37,774 nt of DNA from Candidatus Coproplasma avistercoris (GCA_018711385.1 DVIK01000003.1:1-37774), one strand, 5' to 3'; positions 1 to 8,976 are shown, numbered from the stretch's first letter. Notes: generated by a model from the letters alone, not told the origin. Translations and numbers: made by a program.

Positions 1-28
1 GCGCGCCGCTTGGTTTTGTTTTAAGCCG

Positions 29-808
29 TTAAAATTCGTTGTTGAGCTTGTGTGCGTAGTGGTATATGAATTCCGTTATGGTGGGTATGCCCTTCGACGA
101 CTTGATCCTGGCGGTATAGTTTGCGGCAAGCTCTTCGCTGTCTGTGCTTGTCCATGCGCGGTTGATGGCGTTCTGCATCGCGCGCTCCACGCTGTTTTCC
201 GTTTTGCCGTGCTGCATGCCTATCATTCTGCATACATGCTGGACGGGCTGATCCATTATTATGCCTATCGCCTCGATAAGATACCTGTACCCTATGCACT
301 TGGAGCTTATTCCCAGCTTGTCCAGCTCGGAAGATATGCGTCGCTGTATCCGCTTTTCTTCTATCTCTTCCGCGGATGCGTGTCCCTCTTTCGCGTCGGC
401 AGACCTTCGTGCACAGATCACCGCGCGTGCCACTTTAAGGAATTCCGCAACGCTCTGTGCGGAAAAATCTTCCGCGTCGCTGTTCATTATAAAGTCTGCG
501 CCCGATTGGCGCGCAAGCCTGTACGCGTTTTCGTCCCTGCTGTCTGCAATGACAAGTATGTAAGGGAGGGGCAGGTCTGCGCCTTTCAGTTCATTAAGGA
601 AGTTCAGTCCGTCACTCCTCTCGCCGGCTCTTATGCCTAAAACAACGACGTCGGGAGAAAATTCCCGTATGCACTGCATTGCCCGCGTAGAGCTGTTTGT
701 CACTCCCACAATGGCAAAGTTGTTTGCGGCAGAAGTTAGCGCCGCTGCCATTTTGCCACAGGCGAGCGGGTCGTCCTCCACAAGCAGGAGTGTAATTTTT
801 TCATCCAT
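29..808 (-). CDS. Spo0A-like response regulator with degenerate receiver domain
   Basis: C-terminal SELDKLGISSKCIGYRYLIEAIGIIMDQP...NSVERAMQNAINRAW...PTITEFIYHYAHKL matches the Spo0A effector domain; N-terminal receiver-like LLLVEDDPL with VVVLGIRAG where VLDIIMP is expected. Confidence 0.85.
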   Translation of the reverse strand: MDEKITLLLVEDDPLACGKMAAALTSAANNFAIVGVTNSSTRAMQCIREFSPDVVVLGIRAGERSDGLNFLNELKGADLPLPYILVIADSRDENAYRLARQSGADFIMNSDAEDFSAQSVAEFLKVARAVICARRSADAKEGHASAEEIEEKRIQRRISSELDKLGISSKCIGYRYLIEAIGIIMDQPVQHVCRMIGMQHGKTENSVERAMQNAINRAWTSTDSEELAANYTARIKSSKGIPTITEFIYHYAHKLNNEF

Positions 809-944
809 AGTAATGCCTCTTAAATTATTGCTGTTTATATAATAACATGAATTTTCCTCTTTAATCCAAAAATTACAATAATAATCAAAAATTTGCCGTA
901 TATATCAAAAAAAGGCCTTAAAACGCCAATATTTTATGGGTTTA

Positions 945-966
945 ATAGTACTATGTGTGATATAAT
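945..966 (+). repeat. 22-nt intergenic repeat, copy 1
   Basis: ATAGTACTATGTGTGATATAAT, identical to 17261-17282. Confidence 0.85.
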
Positions 967-1056
967 ATAGCATACAAATTTATATTCTGCTAAAAAATTG
1001 TGTCTTTTTTTGCGAAAGTACTTTGATTTGCGCTTAATTTGTGGTATTATTTTTAT

Positions 1057-1752
1057 ATGAACGTATATGCCATAAGCGACCTTCACCTTTCGGGTATGAA
1101 TCCCAAGCCGATGGATATCTTCGGCAGCGGATGGGAGGGTCATTTCGAAAAGATATGCGCCGACTGGAACGAAAAGGTGAAGGACGACGACGTGGTGCTC
1201 GTCTGCGGCGACATCAGCTGGGGGATCTCCCTTGAAGAGGGACTGTACGACCTTGAAAGGCTTAAACCGCTCAGGGGCAGGAAAGTCTTTATAAGGGGCA
1301 ACCACGACTACTGGTGGAACGGCATTACCAAGCTCCGCGACCGCGCGCCCGACGGGACGTTTTATTTTCTTCAGAACGACGGCATAAGGTTCGAAGGCGT
1401 CGTCATCTGCGGTTCGCGTGGCTGGACGTGTCCGGGAAGCCCCGATTTTACCGAACGCGACGAAAGGCTGTATCTGCGCGAAGCCGAGCGTTTCAAGCTG
1501 TGTTTTCAGAGTGCGGAAAAGCTGAGGCGGGAGGGCGACAGGCTGATAGCCATGATCCACTATCCGCCTTACAGCTTAAAGAACTCCGACACGCTGTTCA
1601 CGGAACTTTTCGAAGGCAACGGCGTGGACTTCGCGGTGTTCGGCCACTTGCACGGCGATGCCTATTTCCCCTTCCGCAGCAAGCGCAACGGTGTGGAGTA
1701 CGTGCTCACTTCGTGCGATAAAGTCGGCTTTAAGCTGCAGAAAATACTTTGA
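1057..1752 (+). CDS. Calcineurin-like metallophosphoesterase
   Basis: Motifs SDLHLS, CGDISWG, GNHDYWW, MIHYPP, FGHLHG; start taken as ATG 1057 within ORF 1039-1752. Confidence 0.9.
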   Translation: MNVYAISDLHLSGMNPKPMDIFGSGWEGHFEKICADWNEKVKDDDVVLVCGDISWGISLEEGLYDLERLKPLRGRKVFIRGNHDYWWNGITKLRDRAPDGTFYFLQNDGIRFEGVVICGSRGWTCPGSPDFTERDERLYLREAERFKLCFQSAEKLRREGDRLIAMIHYPPYSLKNSDTLFTELFEGNGVDFAVFGHLHGDAYFPFRSKRNGVEYVLTSCDKVGFKLQKIL

Positions 1753-1783
1753 TAAAATTAAGTCGCCAAATTTTATAATTTGC

Positions 1784-1812
1784 TTTACTTTGGCGGCGCG
1801 TTATGTTATAAT
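1784..1812 (+). promoter_or_regulatory. Candidate promoter of the pyr operon (TTTACT-N17-TATAAT)
   Basis: TTTACT 1784-1789, 17-nt spacer, TATAAT 1807-1812. Confidence 0.6.
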
Positions 1813-1831
1813 TTCAGTCGACTAAATGTGT

Positions 1832-2011
1832 CGCCGCGCGTCGCAGCACGCGCTGTCCGGCGCGGCGCTTTCAAGAGATGGATATGGCGGCGTTGTTTGC
1901 AGGCGCGGCGGGCATTCGCCCGCGGGGCAAAACGTAATATGCATTGCGATCAAGGCGGATGGACGTTCGCCCGGAGTTTCTGTTTTCGGGCGTGTTTCAG
2001 ACGCTTTTTTT
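1832..2011 (+). promoter_or_regulatory. Structured pyrB leader with candidate attenuator
   Basis: Stems 1832-1839/1860-1867, 1908-1913/1918-1923, 1968-1973/1987-1992; alternative stem 1990-1993/2001-2004 followed by T7. Confidence 0.45.
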
Positions 2012-2050
2012 GTGTGCGGGCCGTTATAAATGGAATTACGAGAGGAAGTT

Positions 2051-2980
2051 ATGCTAAGATCTAAGGACCTGACGGGGCTTTACGACGCCTCGGCTGAAGA
2101 AATCGTTGAGATCCTCGACCGTGCGGCGGAGATGAAGGCGCTGCTTGCAAAGGGGAGAAAGAGCGAAAAAACGCTGGCGGGCACGGCGCTCGTTACTTTG
2201 TTCTATGAAAACAGCACGCGCACTCGCACGTCGTTCGAGTTGGCGGGCAAATATCTGGGCGCGCACGAAGTCAACATCGCCTCGGCGTCAAGCTCGGTGC
2301 AGAAGGGCGAAACGCTCATCGACACGGGCAGAACACTCGACGCTATGAAGATAGATTTCATCGCCATACGCCATCCGCTCGCGGGAGCGCCCGCTCTGCT
2401 TGCCCGAAATGTGTCCGCGTCGGTGATAAATGCGGGCGACGGCATGAACGAGCATCCCACTCAGGCGCTTCTGGACATGTTCACCATGCGCGAAAAATTC
2501 GGGAAGATAGAGGGGCTGAAGGTGGCTATTCTCGGCGACATCAAGCACAGCCGCGTCGCAAAGTCCAACCTCTTCGGCCTTAAAAAACTGGGCGCGGAAG
2601 TGTACATGTATGCCCCGCGCACGCTCATGCCCATGGGAATAGACGAGCTGGGCGCGCACGTCTGCAATTCTATGGAGGAGGCTGTGGCGGGTGCGCACTG
2701 CGTAATGGGGCTCAGGATCCAGCTCGAAAGGCAGAAGGGAGGGCTGTTTCCCTCTCTTTCGGAATACAGCAGGTTCTACGGCGTAAAGGACGACATTCTC
2801 TCGCTTGCCGACAAGGACGCGATAATCATGCATCCCGGCCCCGTCAACAGGGGCATAGAGCTTACGCCTTCGCTGATAGACGGCGATCGCAGCGTGATAG
2901 AGGAGCAGGTGACAAACGGCCTTGTCACGCGCATGGCGGTGCTCTCGCTGCTCAGGGAATACAGGGAGAAGAATTTATGA
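2051..2980 (+). CDS. pyrB: Aspartate carbamoyltransferase catalytic subunit
   Basis: FYENSTRTRTSFE, HPTQALLD, MHPGPVNRG motifs; start at ATG 2051 preferred over 2030 because of GAGGAAG just upstream. Confidence 0.95.
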   Translation: MLRSKDLTGLYDASAEEIVEILDRAAEMKALLAKGRKSEKTLAGTALVTLFYENSTRTRTSFELAGKYLGAHEVNIASASSSVQKGETLIDTGRTLDAMKIDFIAIRHPLAGAPALLARNVSASVINAGDGMNEHPTQALLDMFTMREKFGKIEGLKVAILGDIKHSRVAKSNLFGLKKLGAEVYMYAPRTLMPMGIDELGAHVCNSMEEAVAGAHCVMGLRIQLERQKGGLFPSLSEYSRFYGVKDDILSLADKDAIIMHPGPVNRGIELTPSLIDGDRSVIEEQVTNGLVTRMAVLSLLREYREKNL

Positions 2981-4245
2981 GATATGTTATAAAGAACGGC
3001 TCGGTCGTATTCAAAGACGGGGTAAGAAATTGCGACATACTTGTCGAGGACGGCAGAATAGCCGCCGTCGGCGAAGGTCTCGACGCCGAAAAAGCGATAG
3101 ATGCCGAGGGGCTGCATGTATTCCCCGGACTGATAGACATGCACGTTCATCTCCGCGAACCGGGGTTCGAGGGCAAGGAGGACATCGAAAGCGGCAGCCG
3201 CGCCGCGGTAGCGGGCGGCTTCACCCAGGTGTGCTGCATGCCCAACACCAACCCCGTCTGCGACAATGCGGTGGTGGTGACTTACATTTTAAGCCGCGCG
3301 AAAGAGGTCAACCTTTGCAAGGTGCGCCCGATAGGCAGCATCACCAAGGGCGAAAAGGGCGAAGAGCTCGCCGAGATAGGCAAGATGGCGGCCGCGGGCG
3401 CCGTGGCGATAAGCGACGACGGCAGGTCGGTGATGGACTCAAAGATAATGCGCCTCGCCATGGAATACGCCGACGGGTTCGGGCTTAAATGTCTCGCTCA
3501 CTGCGAGGACGAGAACCTCGTCGACGGCGGCGTGGTGAACGAGGGGCTCAGCTCCACCATAACAGGGCTCAAGGGCAGCATACGCGCGGCCGAGGACATT
3601 ATGATCGCCCGCGAGATAGCTCTCTCCGAGAGCCTTGGAATCCCCGTGCACATCTGTCACGTCTCAACTTACAGCGGTATAGAGCTGATACGCAGCGCCA
3701 AGGCGCGCGGCGTAAAGGTCACGGCGGAGAGCTGCCCGCACTACTTCTGGCTGACCGACGACGTTGTGCGCGGCTTCGATACCGACACCAAGGTAAATCC
3801 CCCCATAAGGGAGGAACGCGACAGGCAGGCTGTCGCAGCCGCCCTTTCGGACGGCACGCTCGACTGCATAGTCACCGACCACGCCCCGCACAGCAAAAAG
3901 GACAAGCAGGTGGAATACCCGCTTGCGGCGTTCGGCATCAGCGGGATAGAGACGAGCTTTTCCCTCTCCTATACCAAGCTGGTCAAGGAGGGCGAAATGG
4001 ACCTTCCGCAGCTCGCCGAAAGAATGAGCGCCGCGCCCGCCCGCATACTGGGCATAGGGGGCGGCGAAATAAAGGAGGGCGCCGTTGCCGACATAACGAT
4101 AGCCGACCTTGCGGCCAAGTATGTGATCGACGGCGAAAAATTCATCTCCAAGGGCAAGAACACGCCGTTCACGGGTACGGAAGTTTACGGCAGGATAGTC
4201 TATACGATAGTCGACGGCCAAATAAAGTACGCCGCCGGGCGGTAA
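2977..4245 (+). CDS. pyrC: Dihydroorotase
   Basis: DMHVHLREPG, CMPNTNPVCD, TDHAPH motifs; start overlaps pyrB stop. Confidence 0.96.
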   Translation: MRYVIKNGSVVFKDGVRNCDILVEDGRIAAVGEGLDAEKAIDAEGLHVFPGLIDMHVHLREPGFEGKEDIESGSRAAVAGGFTQVCCMPNTNPVCDNAVVVTYILSRAKEVNLCKVRPIGSITKGEKGEELAEIGKMAAAGAVAISDDGRSVMDSKIMRLAMEYADGFGLKCLAHCEDENLVDGGVVNEGLSSTITGLKGSIRAAEDIMIAREIALSESLGIPVHICHVSTYSGIELIRSAKARGVKVTAESCPHYFWLTDDVVRGFDTDTKVNPPIREERDRQAVAAALSDGTLDCIVTDHAPHSKKDKQVEYPLAAFGISGIETSFSLSYTKLVKEGEMDLPQLAERMSAAPARILGIGGGEIKEGAVADITIADLAAKYVIDGEKFISKGKNTPFTGTEVYGRIVYTIVDGQIKYAAGR

Positions 4246-4285
4246 TAAGTTGTAAAGAGAGAATAAATTCAGTGTGAGGAATATT

Positions 4286-5200
4286 ATGATAGACAGACTG
4301 ATCAAAAGGATAATAGCTATGCAGAATCCCACCTGCGTGGGGCTGGACACGAGTTTCGATTATCTGCCCGACGACATGCGCGAGGACATCGCCACGTTCG
4401 AGGGCGCGGCCGAGGCCATCACCGAGTTCAACATGAACATCGTCGATAAGATAAGCGACATCGTGCCTGCCATCAAAGTGCAGGTAGCCTATTACGAAAT
4501 GTACGGCTACGAGGGGCTCAAGGCGTTCAACTACACCATAAATTACGCTATGGGCAGGGGGATGATAGTAATCGCCGACTGCAAGCGCAACGACATAGGC
4601 TCCACCGCGGGCTGCTACGCCACAGCCTACCTCGGCGGCACTAAAATAAACGAAAACACCCTTCACGCCTTTCCGGCAGACATGCTCACGGTAAACGGCT
4701 ACCTCGGCACCGACGGCATAAAGCCGTTTGCGGACGAGTGCAGGGCGAGCGGCAAGGGCGCGTTCGTGCTGGTAAAGACCTCCAACCCTTCGAGCGGCGA
4801 GATCCAGGACCTCGAGCTTGCGAACGGCAAAAAGGTGTACGAGCACATGGGTGACCTCGTGGCGGAGTGGGGCAAGGATCTTATCGGCAAATACGGCTAC
4901 TCCGACATAGGCGCCGTGGTGGGCGCCACCTATCCCGAACAGGGCGCACAGCTGCGCAAACGTCTTCCCGGCGTGTTCTTTCTCATCCCCGGTTACGGCG
5001 CGCAGGGCGGTTCTGCGGAGTCCATAAAGGGTTGCTTCGACGAGCGCGGCCTCGGCGGCATAGTCAACAATTCCCGCGGCATAATCTGCGCATACAAAAA
5101 GCCCCGCTACAGCGGTATGTCTTATTACGAAGCCGCGCGCGCGGCCTGCATCGACATGAGGGAAGACCTCGCGAAGGCGCTCGGCAAAATGGGCAGATAA
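4286..5200 (+). CDS. pyrF: Orotidine 5'-phosphate decarboxylase (type 2)
   Basis: CVGLDTSFDYLP, DCKRNDIGSTA, VKTSNPSSGEIQD; operon context; ATG 4286 preferred, with upstream GTGAGGA. Confidence 0.95.
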   Translation: MIDRLIKRIIAMQNPTCVGLDTSFDYLPDDMREDIATFEGAAEAITEFNMNIVDKISDIVPAIKVQVAYYEMYGYEGLKAFNYTINYAMGRGMIVIADCKRNDIGSTAGCYATAYLGGTKINENTLHAFPADMLTVNGYLGTDGIKPFADECRASGKGAFVLVKTSNPSSGEIQDLELANGKKVYEHMGDLVAEWGKDLIGKYGYSDIGAVVGATYPEQGAQLRKRLPGVFFLIPGYGAQGGSAESIKGCFDERGLGGIVNNSRGIICAYKKPRYSGMSYYEAARAACIDMREDLAKALGKMGR

Positions 5201-5220
5201 AAAGAATATACGGATAAAAG

Positions 5221-5982
5221 ATGAAAGAACTTCTTGCAACGGTAAAAGAGAACAGGCAGATAGCAGAGGGCATATGGGCGATAACGCTCGCGCTGCCCGA
5301 ACCGGTCGGCAGAATAAGGGGAGGGCAGTTTGCCAACCTCTCCGTCGGCGACGGTTCGTTCCCTCTCAAACGTCCGCTCGGCGTGTGCTCGGTGAGGGGC
5401 GACGATATAACGCTGTGCTATCAGCTCAAGGGCGAGGGCACGCACATGATCGCGCAGGCCAAGGCGGGCGACAGGCTCTCCGTCCTGCTTCCTCTCGGCA
5501 ACGGCTTCGATCTGGGCGATGCCGAAAAGGTCGCCGTGATCGGCGGCGGCGTTGGTATATTTCCGCTTGCCGCCGTCGTTGAAGAGCATGCGGGCAAGGT
5601 GCAGTTTTACTCTTACATAGGTTTCCGCGGCCGGCAGTACGCCTGCCTCACGGACGTGTTCGAAAGCGGCGGCAGGCTCACCGTCGCCACCGACGACGGC
5701 AGTATCGGCTTCAAGGGCAACGCCGTGCAGGCGTTTTTGCGCGACGGCAAAGAGATCGCGCCCGACCTCATTATCTCCTGCGGTCCTCCCGTGATGCTCC
5801 GTGCCCTGAAAGCCGCTCTCAAAGATAACGGCATAACTACAAAGTGTCTCGTCTCGCTCGAAGAGCGGATGGGCTGCGGCATAGGCGCCTGCCTTGTGTG
5901 CGCCTGCAAAAAGAGCAACGGCCATAACGCGCGCGTGTGCAAGGACGGGCCCGTGTTCGACATTGACGAGGTGGAGCTGTAA
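5221..5982 (+). CDS. pyrK: Dihydroorotate dehydrogenase electron-transfer subunit
   Basis: FAD/NAD-binding reductase fold with C-terminal EERMGCGIGACLVCACK [2Fe-2S] motif; adjacent to pyrD. Confidence 0.93.
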   Translation: MKELLATVKENRQIAEGIWAITLALPEPVGRIRGGQFANLSVGDGSFPLKRPLGVCSVRGDDITLCYQLKGEGTHMIAQAKAGDRLSVLLPLGNGFDLGDAEKVAVIGGGVGIFPLAAVVEEHAGKVQFYSYIGFRGRQYACLTDVFESGGRLTVATDDGSIGFKGNAVQAFLRDGKEIAPDLIISCGPPVMLRALKAALKDNGITTKCLVSLEERMGCGIGACLVCACKKSNGHNARVCKDGPVFDIDEVEL

Positions 5983-6458
5983 TGGAGCGCAAGGTCATCG
6001 CGGTGCGCAACAAGAGCGCCATGATAATGAATTTCGTGTTCGCGGGCATAGGCATAGTCGCGCTTGCCGTGCTTATATGGCTCACGACCACCTCGGATGA
6101 CGCTTCCTATATCTCTCTGGGCGTGTTCGCCTGCGCCGTGGCGCTCGGAATGGCGCTGTGGTACGGCATACCCGCCGCGCTCATGCTCGGCGCTCCCGAA
6201 GAGCTCATCGTAAAACAGGGCGAAAATTTCATAATCAACGGCAAGAAGGTTCCGCTCACGCAGATCTCCGAAGGTCAGCTCAAAGAGCACAGGAAGAACG
6301 GCGGCGAATATTCCTACGGCGACATTTACGTCTATCTCAAGAGCGGCAGCAAGCTGATCTGCCGCGGCGTAAGCAACCCCAAGGACAGCTACTCCGCCTT
6401 TTGCGCAGAGGTCACGGGCGGATACAAAAAGCGGGAGCAGGCGGAAAAGAACGGATGA
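5982..6458 (+). CDS. Small two-TM membrane protein, PH-like C-terminal region
   Basis: Two hydrophobic helices then soluble beta-rich tail; overlaps pyrK stop. Confidence 0.7.
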   Translation: MERKVIAVRNKSAMIMNFVFAGIGIVALAVLIWLTTTSDDASYISLGVFACAVALGMALWYGIPAALMLGAPEELIVKQGENFIINGKKVPLTQISEGQLKEHRKNGGEYSYGDIYVYLKSGSKLICRGVSNPKDSYSAFCAEVTGGYKKREQAEKNG

Positions 6459-6961
6459 ACGAAGATGCGGAAGTGATCGCCCGCAAGGCAGGCATGAAGG
6501 GCTGGGGCATCTTTATGCTCGTCCTCGGCAGCCTATGCGCGGTGTTCCTGATAGTCGCCGAAGTGCTTAAAATGCAGGGCGATGAAGACTACCCCGCCGT
6601 GTTTGCCGCGCTCTACATTATTCTGGCGCTCGCGCTGCTTGCGATAAGCGCAGGCTATGCCGTGTGGGTGTTCTTTATCCACGGCAGACTGCCGGACGAC
6701 ATCCTCGTCCGCCGCGGGCGGCAGATAACTTTCAAAGGGGTAACTTTCCCGATCGAAGAAATTGCAAGCGTTAATTACAGGCGCTTCGGTGTGGGCAATT
6801 CGGAATTTCTGATGTACAGGTCGGGTATACTCACTATTATACTCAAAAGCGGCGTAAAACTGAGATGCGTCGGCGTTAAGGGGGTGGAGGCGGCCCACGA
6901 CAGGCTGATCGCCCTCATGCGCGGAGACGTCAAGGAAGATTCAGATGAAACTATCGGTTGA
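6455..6961 (+). CDS. Small two-TM membrane protein, paralogous to the preceding gene
   Basis: ATGA overlap with preceding CDS; two TM segments; shares LKSG.KL.C.GV pattern with the 5982 gene; overlaps pyrD start. Confidence 0.7.
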   Translation: MNEDAEVIARKAGMKGWGIFMLVLGSLCAVFLIVAEVLKMQGDEDYPAVFAALYIILALALLAISAGYAVWVFFIHGRLPDDILVRRGRQITFKGVTFPIEEIASVNYRRFGVGNSEFLMYRSGILTIILKSGVKLRCVGVKGVEAAHDRLIALMRGDVKEDSDETIG

Positions 6962-7850
6962 AATATGCGGAGTAAAATTCAATAACCCCGTGATAGCGGC
7001 AAGCGGCACTTTCGGCTTCGGCAGGGAGTACGACGAGCTCTACGATATCTCCGCCGCGGGCGGGGTAAGCACCAAGGGGCTCACCCCCGAACGGCGCGAA
7101 GGCAATCCCGTGCCGAGGATAGCCGAGGGCAAGAGCGTTATCCTCAACGCGGTGGGGCTTCAGAACCCGGGCGTGGAGGAGTTCATAAAGAACGACCTCG
7201 GATGGCTGAGCGGCAAGACGCGCGTAATTGCCAACGTTGCGGGCAGGACGCTCGAAGATTACGAGGGCATGTGCACCCGCCTCGACGGGCTTGTGGACAT
7301 GATAGAGCTGAACATCTCCTGCCCCAACGTGCGCGCGGGCGGCATGGCTCTCGGCATAAAGCCGGAGAACGTCGAAGAGGTCACGAGGCTGTGCAGGGGC
7401 GCGCTCAGAAAGACGCCGCTCATAGTCAAGCTCTCCCCCAATGTGGAGAGCATTGCGGCAAACGCGCAGGCGGCGCAGCGCGGCGGCGCGGACTGCATAT
7501 CGCTGATAAACACTCTCACGGGCATGGTGATAGATATCGAAAGGCGCAGGCCGGTGCTCGCCAACAACACGGGCGGCGTCTCTGGCGCGGGCATAATGCC
7601 GATCGCGCTCAGAATGGTCTTCGAGGCGGCGCATGCCGTAAGCATACCCGTCATAGGCATGGGTGGCATAACCTGCGGCCGCGACGCCATAGCGTTCATG
7701 ATGGCGGGCGCGCGCGCCGTTCAGGTGGGTACCGCCAATTTCACCGACAGTTACGCCATTCCCCGCATCGTCCGCGAAACGGAGGAGTGGCTGGAGGCTC
7801 ACGGCATATCCGACGTAAACGAAATAGTCGATACTCTGCAATTAAACTGA
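6945..7850 (+). CDS. pyrD: Dihydroorotate dehydrogenase, class 1B catalytic subunit
   Basis: NPVIAASGTFGFGREY, ELNISCPNV, VKLSPNV, NTGGVSGAGI, IGMGGI motifs; adjacent pyrK. Confidence 0.95.
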   Translation: MKLSVEICGVKFNNPVIAASGTFGFGREYDELYDISAAGGVSTKGLTPERREGNPVPRIAEGKSVILNAVGLQNPGVEEFIKNDLGWLSGKTRVIANVAGRTLEDYEGMCTRLDGLVDMIELNISCPNVRAGGMALGIKPENVEEVTRLCRGALRKTPLIVKLSPNVESIAANAQAAQRGGADCISLINTLTGMVIDIERRRPVLANNTGGVSGAGIMPIALRMVFEAAHAVSIPVIGMGGITCGRDAIAFMMAGARAVQVGTANFTDSYAIPRIVRETEEWLEAHGISDVNEIVDTLQLN

Positions 7851-7860
7851 GGAGGAAATC

Positions 7861-8520
7861 ATGGAACTTAACTACAAACAGCGCTTCATTAAATTCATGG
7901 TGGAAAACGGCGTGCTCACTTTCGGCGAGTTCACCTTAAAGAGCGGCAGAAAGGCGCCCTACTTCATAAATACGGGCAACTATAAAACGGGTGCGCAGCT
8001 CGCCCGCCTCGGCGAATACTATGCCGAGTGCATAGCGGGCAACAACATCGAGGGGGAAACGCTCGTCGGCCCCGCATATAAGGGCATACCGCTTGCTGTT
8101 ACCACGGCGGTGGCGCTTTGGAACAACCACGGCAAAGATCTCAATTACTGCTTCGACCGCAAGGAGGCAAAGGACCACGGCGAGGGCGGACTGTTTGTGG
8201 GCAAGCAGCTCACCGACGGCGAAAAGGTCATCATAATCGAGGATGTAATGACCTCCGGCAAGGCGCTGCGCGAAATGCTCCCCAAGCTCGCCGCGGCGGC
8301 AAAGGTCGAAGTTGCGGGCATGGTGATAAGCGTGGACAGGCAGGAAAAGGCGCTCGATTCAGACCTCTCCGCCGTTCAGTCAGCCTATAAGGAATTCGGC
8401 GTAAAGGTATATCCCATCGTCACCATGCAGGACATTATCGAAGCCATCGAACAGGGGGTAATTCCCGGCAGGGAATACCTTGAAAGGATGAAGGAATATC
8501 GCGCCGTCTATGGCGCATAA
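7861..8520 (+). CDS. pyrE: Orotate phosphoribosyltransferase
   Basis: FTLKSGRKAPYFINTGNY; PRPP motif VIIIEDVMTSGKA; GAGGAGG RBS. Confidence 0.95.
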   Translation: MELNYKQRFIKFMVENGVLTFGEFTLKSGRKAPYFINTGNYKTGAQLARLGEYYAECIAGNNIEGETLVGPAYKGIPLAVTTAVALWNNHGKDLNYCFDRKEAKDHGEGGLFVGKQLTDGEKVIIIEDVMTSGKALREMLPKLAAAAKVEVAGMVISVDRQEKALDSDLSAVQSAYKEFGVKVYPIVTMQDIIEAIEQGVIPGREYLERMKEYRAVYGA

Positions 8521-8558
8521 ATATTGACGGGCGGCGCTGCGCGCCGCCCTTGCGCTTT

Positions 8559-8976
8559 ATGTGGATAGTTGCAGCGATCTTATCTGCCGTATTTGCCGGC
8601 ATTACGGCAATATTTTCAAAGTGCGGGGAAAGGGGGCCGATTCAGACGTAGCCACCGCGGTGCCACCTCCGTCGTGCTCGTTCTTGCGTGGCTGATAGTC
8701 CTTCTTACGGGTGCGGGCGCGCGGCTCGGTGCCATAGGCCTGCGTTCGTGGATATTTCTCGTCCTTTCCGGTATTGCCACCGGTGCGTCGTGGCTATGTT
8801 ATTACTATGCCATAGGGCATGGCCAGGTGAGCGTAGTGGTGCCGATAGACAGGCTCAGCATACTCGTTACGGTGTTCTTTTCGCTGATAGTATTCAAAGA
8901 AAAACTCTCGGCAAAGGCATGGGCAGGACTTGCGCTGCTGACTGCCGGCGCCGTGCTCATGGCGGTGTTTACCTAA
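8559..8976 (+). pseudogene. EamA/DMT-family transporter remnant with two apparent single-base frameshifts
   Basis: MWIVAAILSAVFAGITAIFSKCGE in frame from 8559, ADSDVATAV in a second frame, TSVVLVLAWLIVLL...MAVFT in a third frame to 8976. Confidence 0.7.

Noticed and set aside
2922-4277. Arg-rich plus-strand ORFs overlapping pyrC (2922-3488, 3489-4277)
   Set aside because: Out-of-frame translations of pyrC with typical Arg/Gly-rich shadow composition.
4169-5239. Long minus-strand ORF (356 aa) opposite pyrF
   Set aside because: Antisense shadow of a high-GC CDS; pyrF on the plus strand has clear family motifs and this ORF has none.
8529-8549. GGGCGGCGC-tgc-GCGCCGCCC hairpin after pyrE
   Set aside because: Good stem but only a weak T-rich tail (ttgcgcttt), so not listed as a confident terminator.
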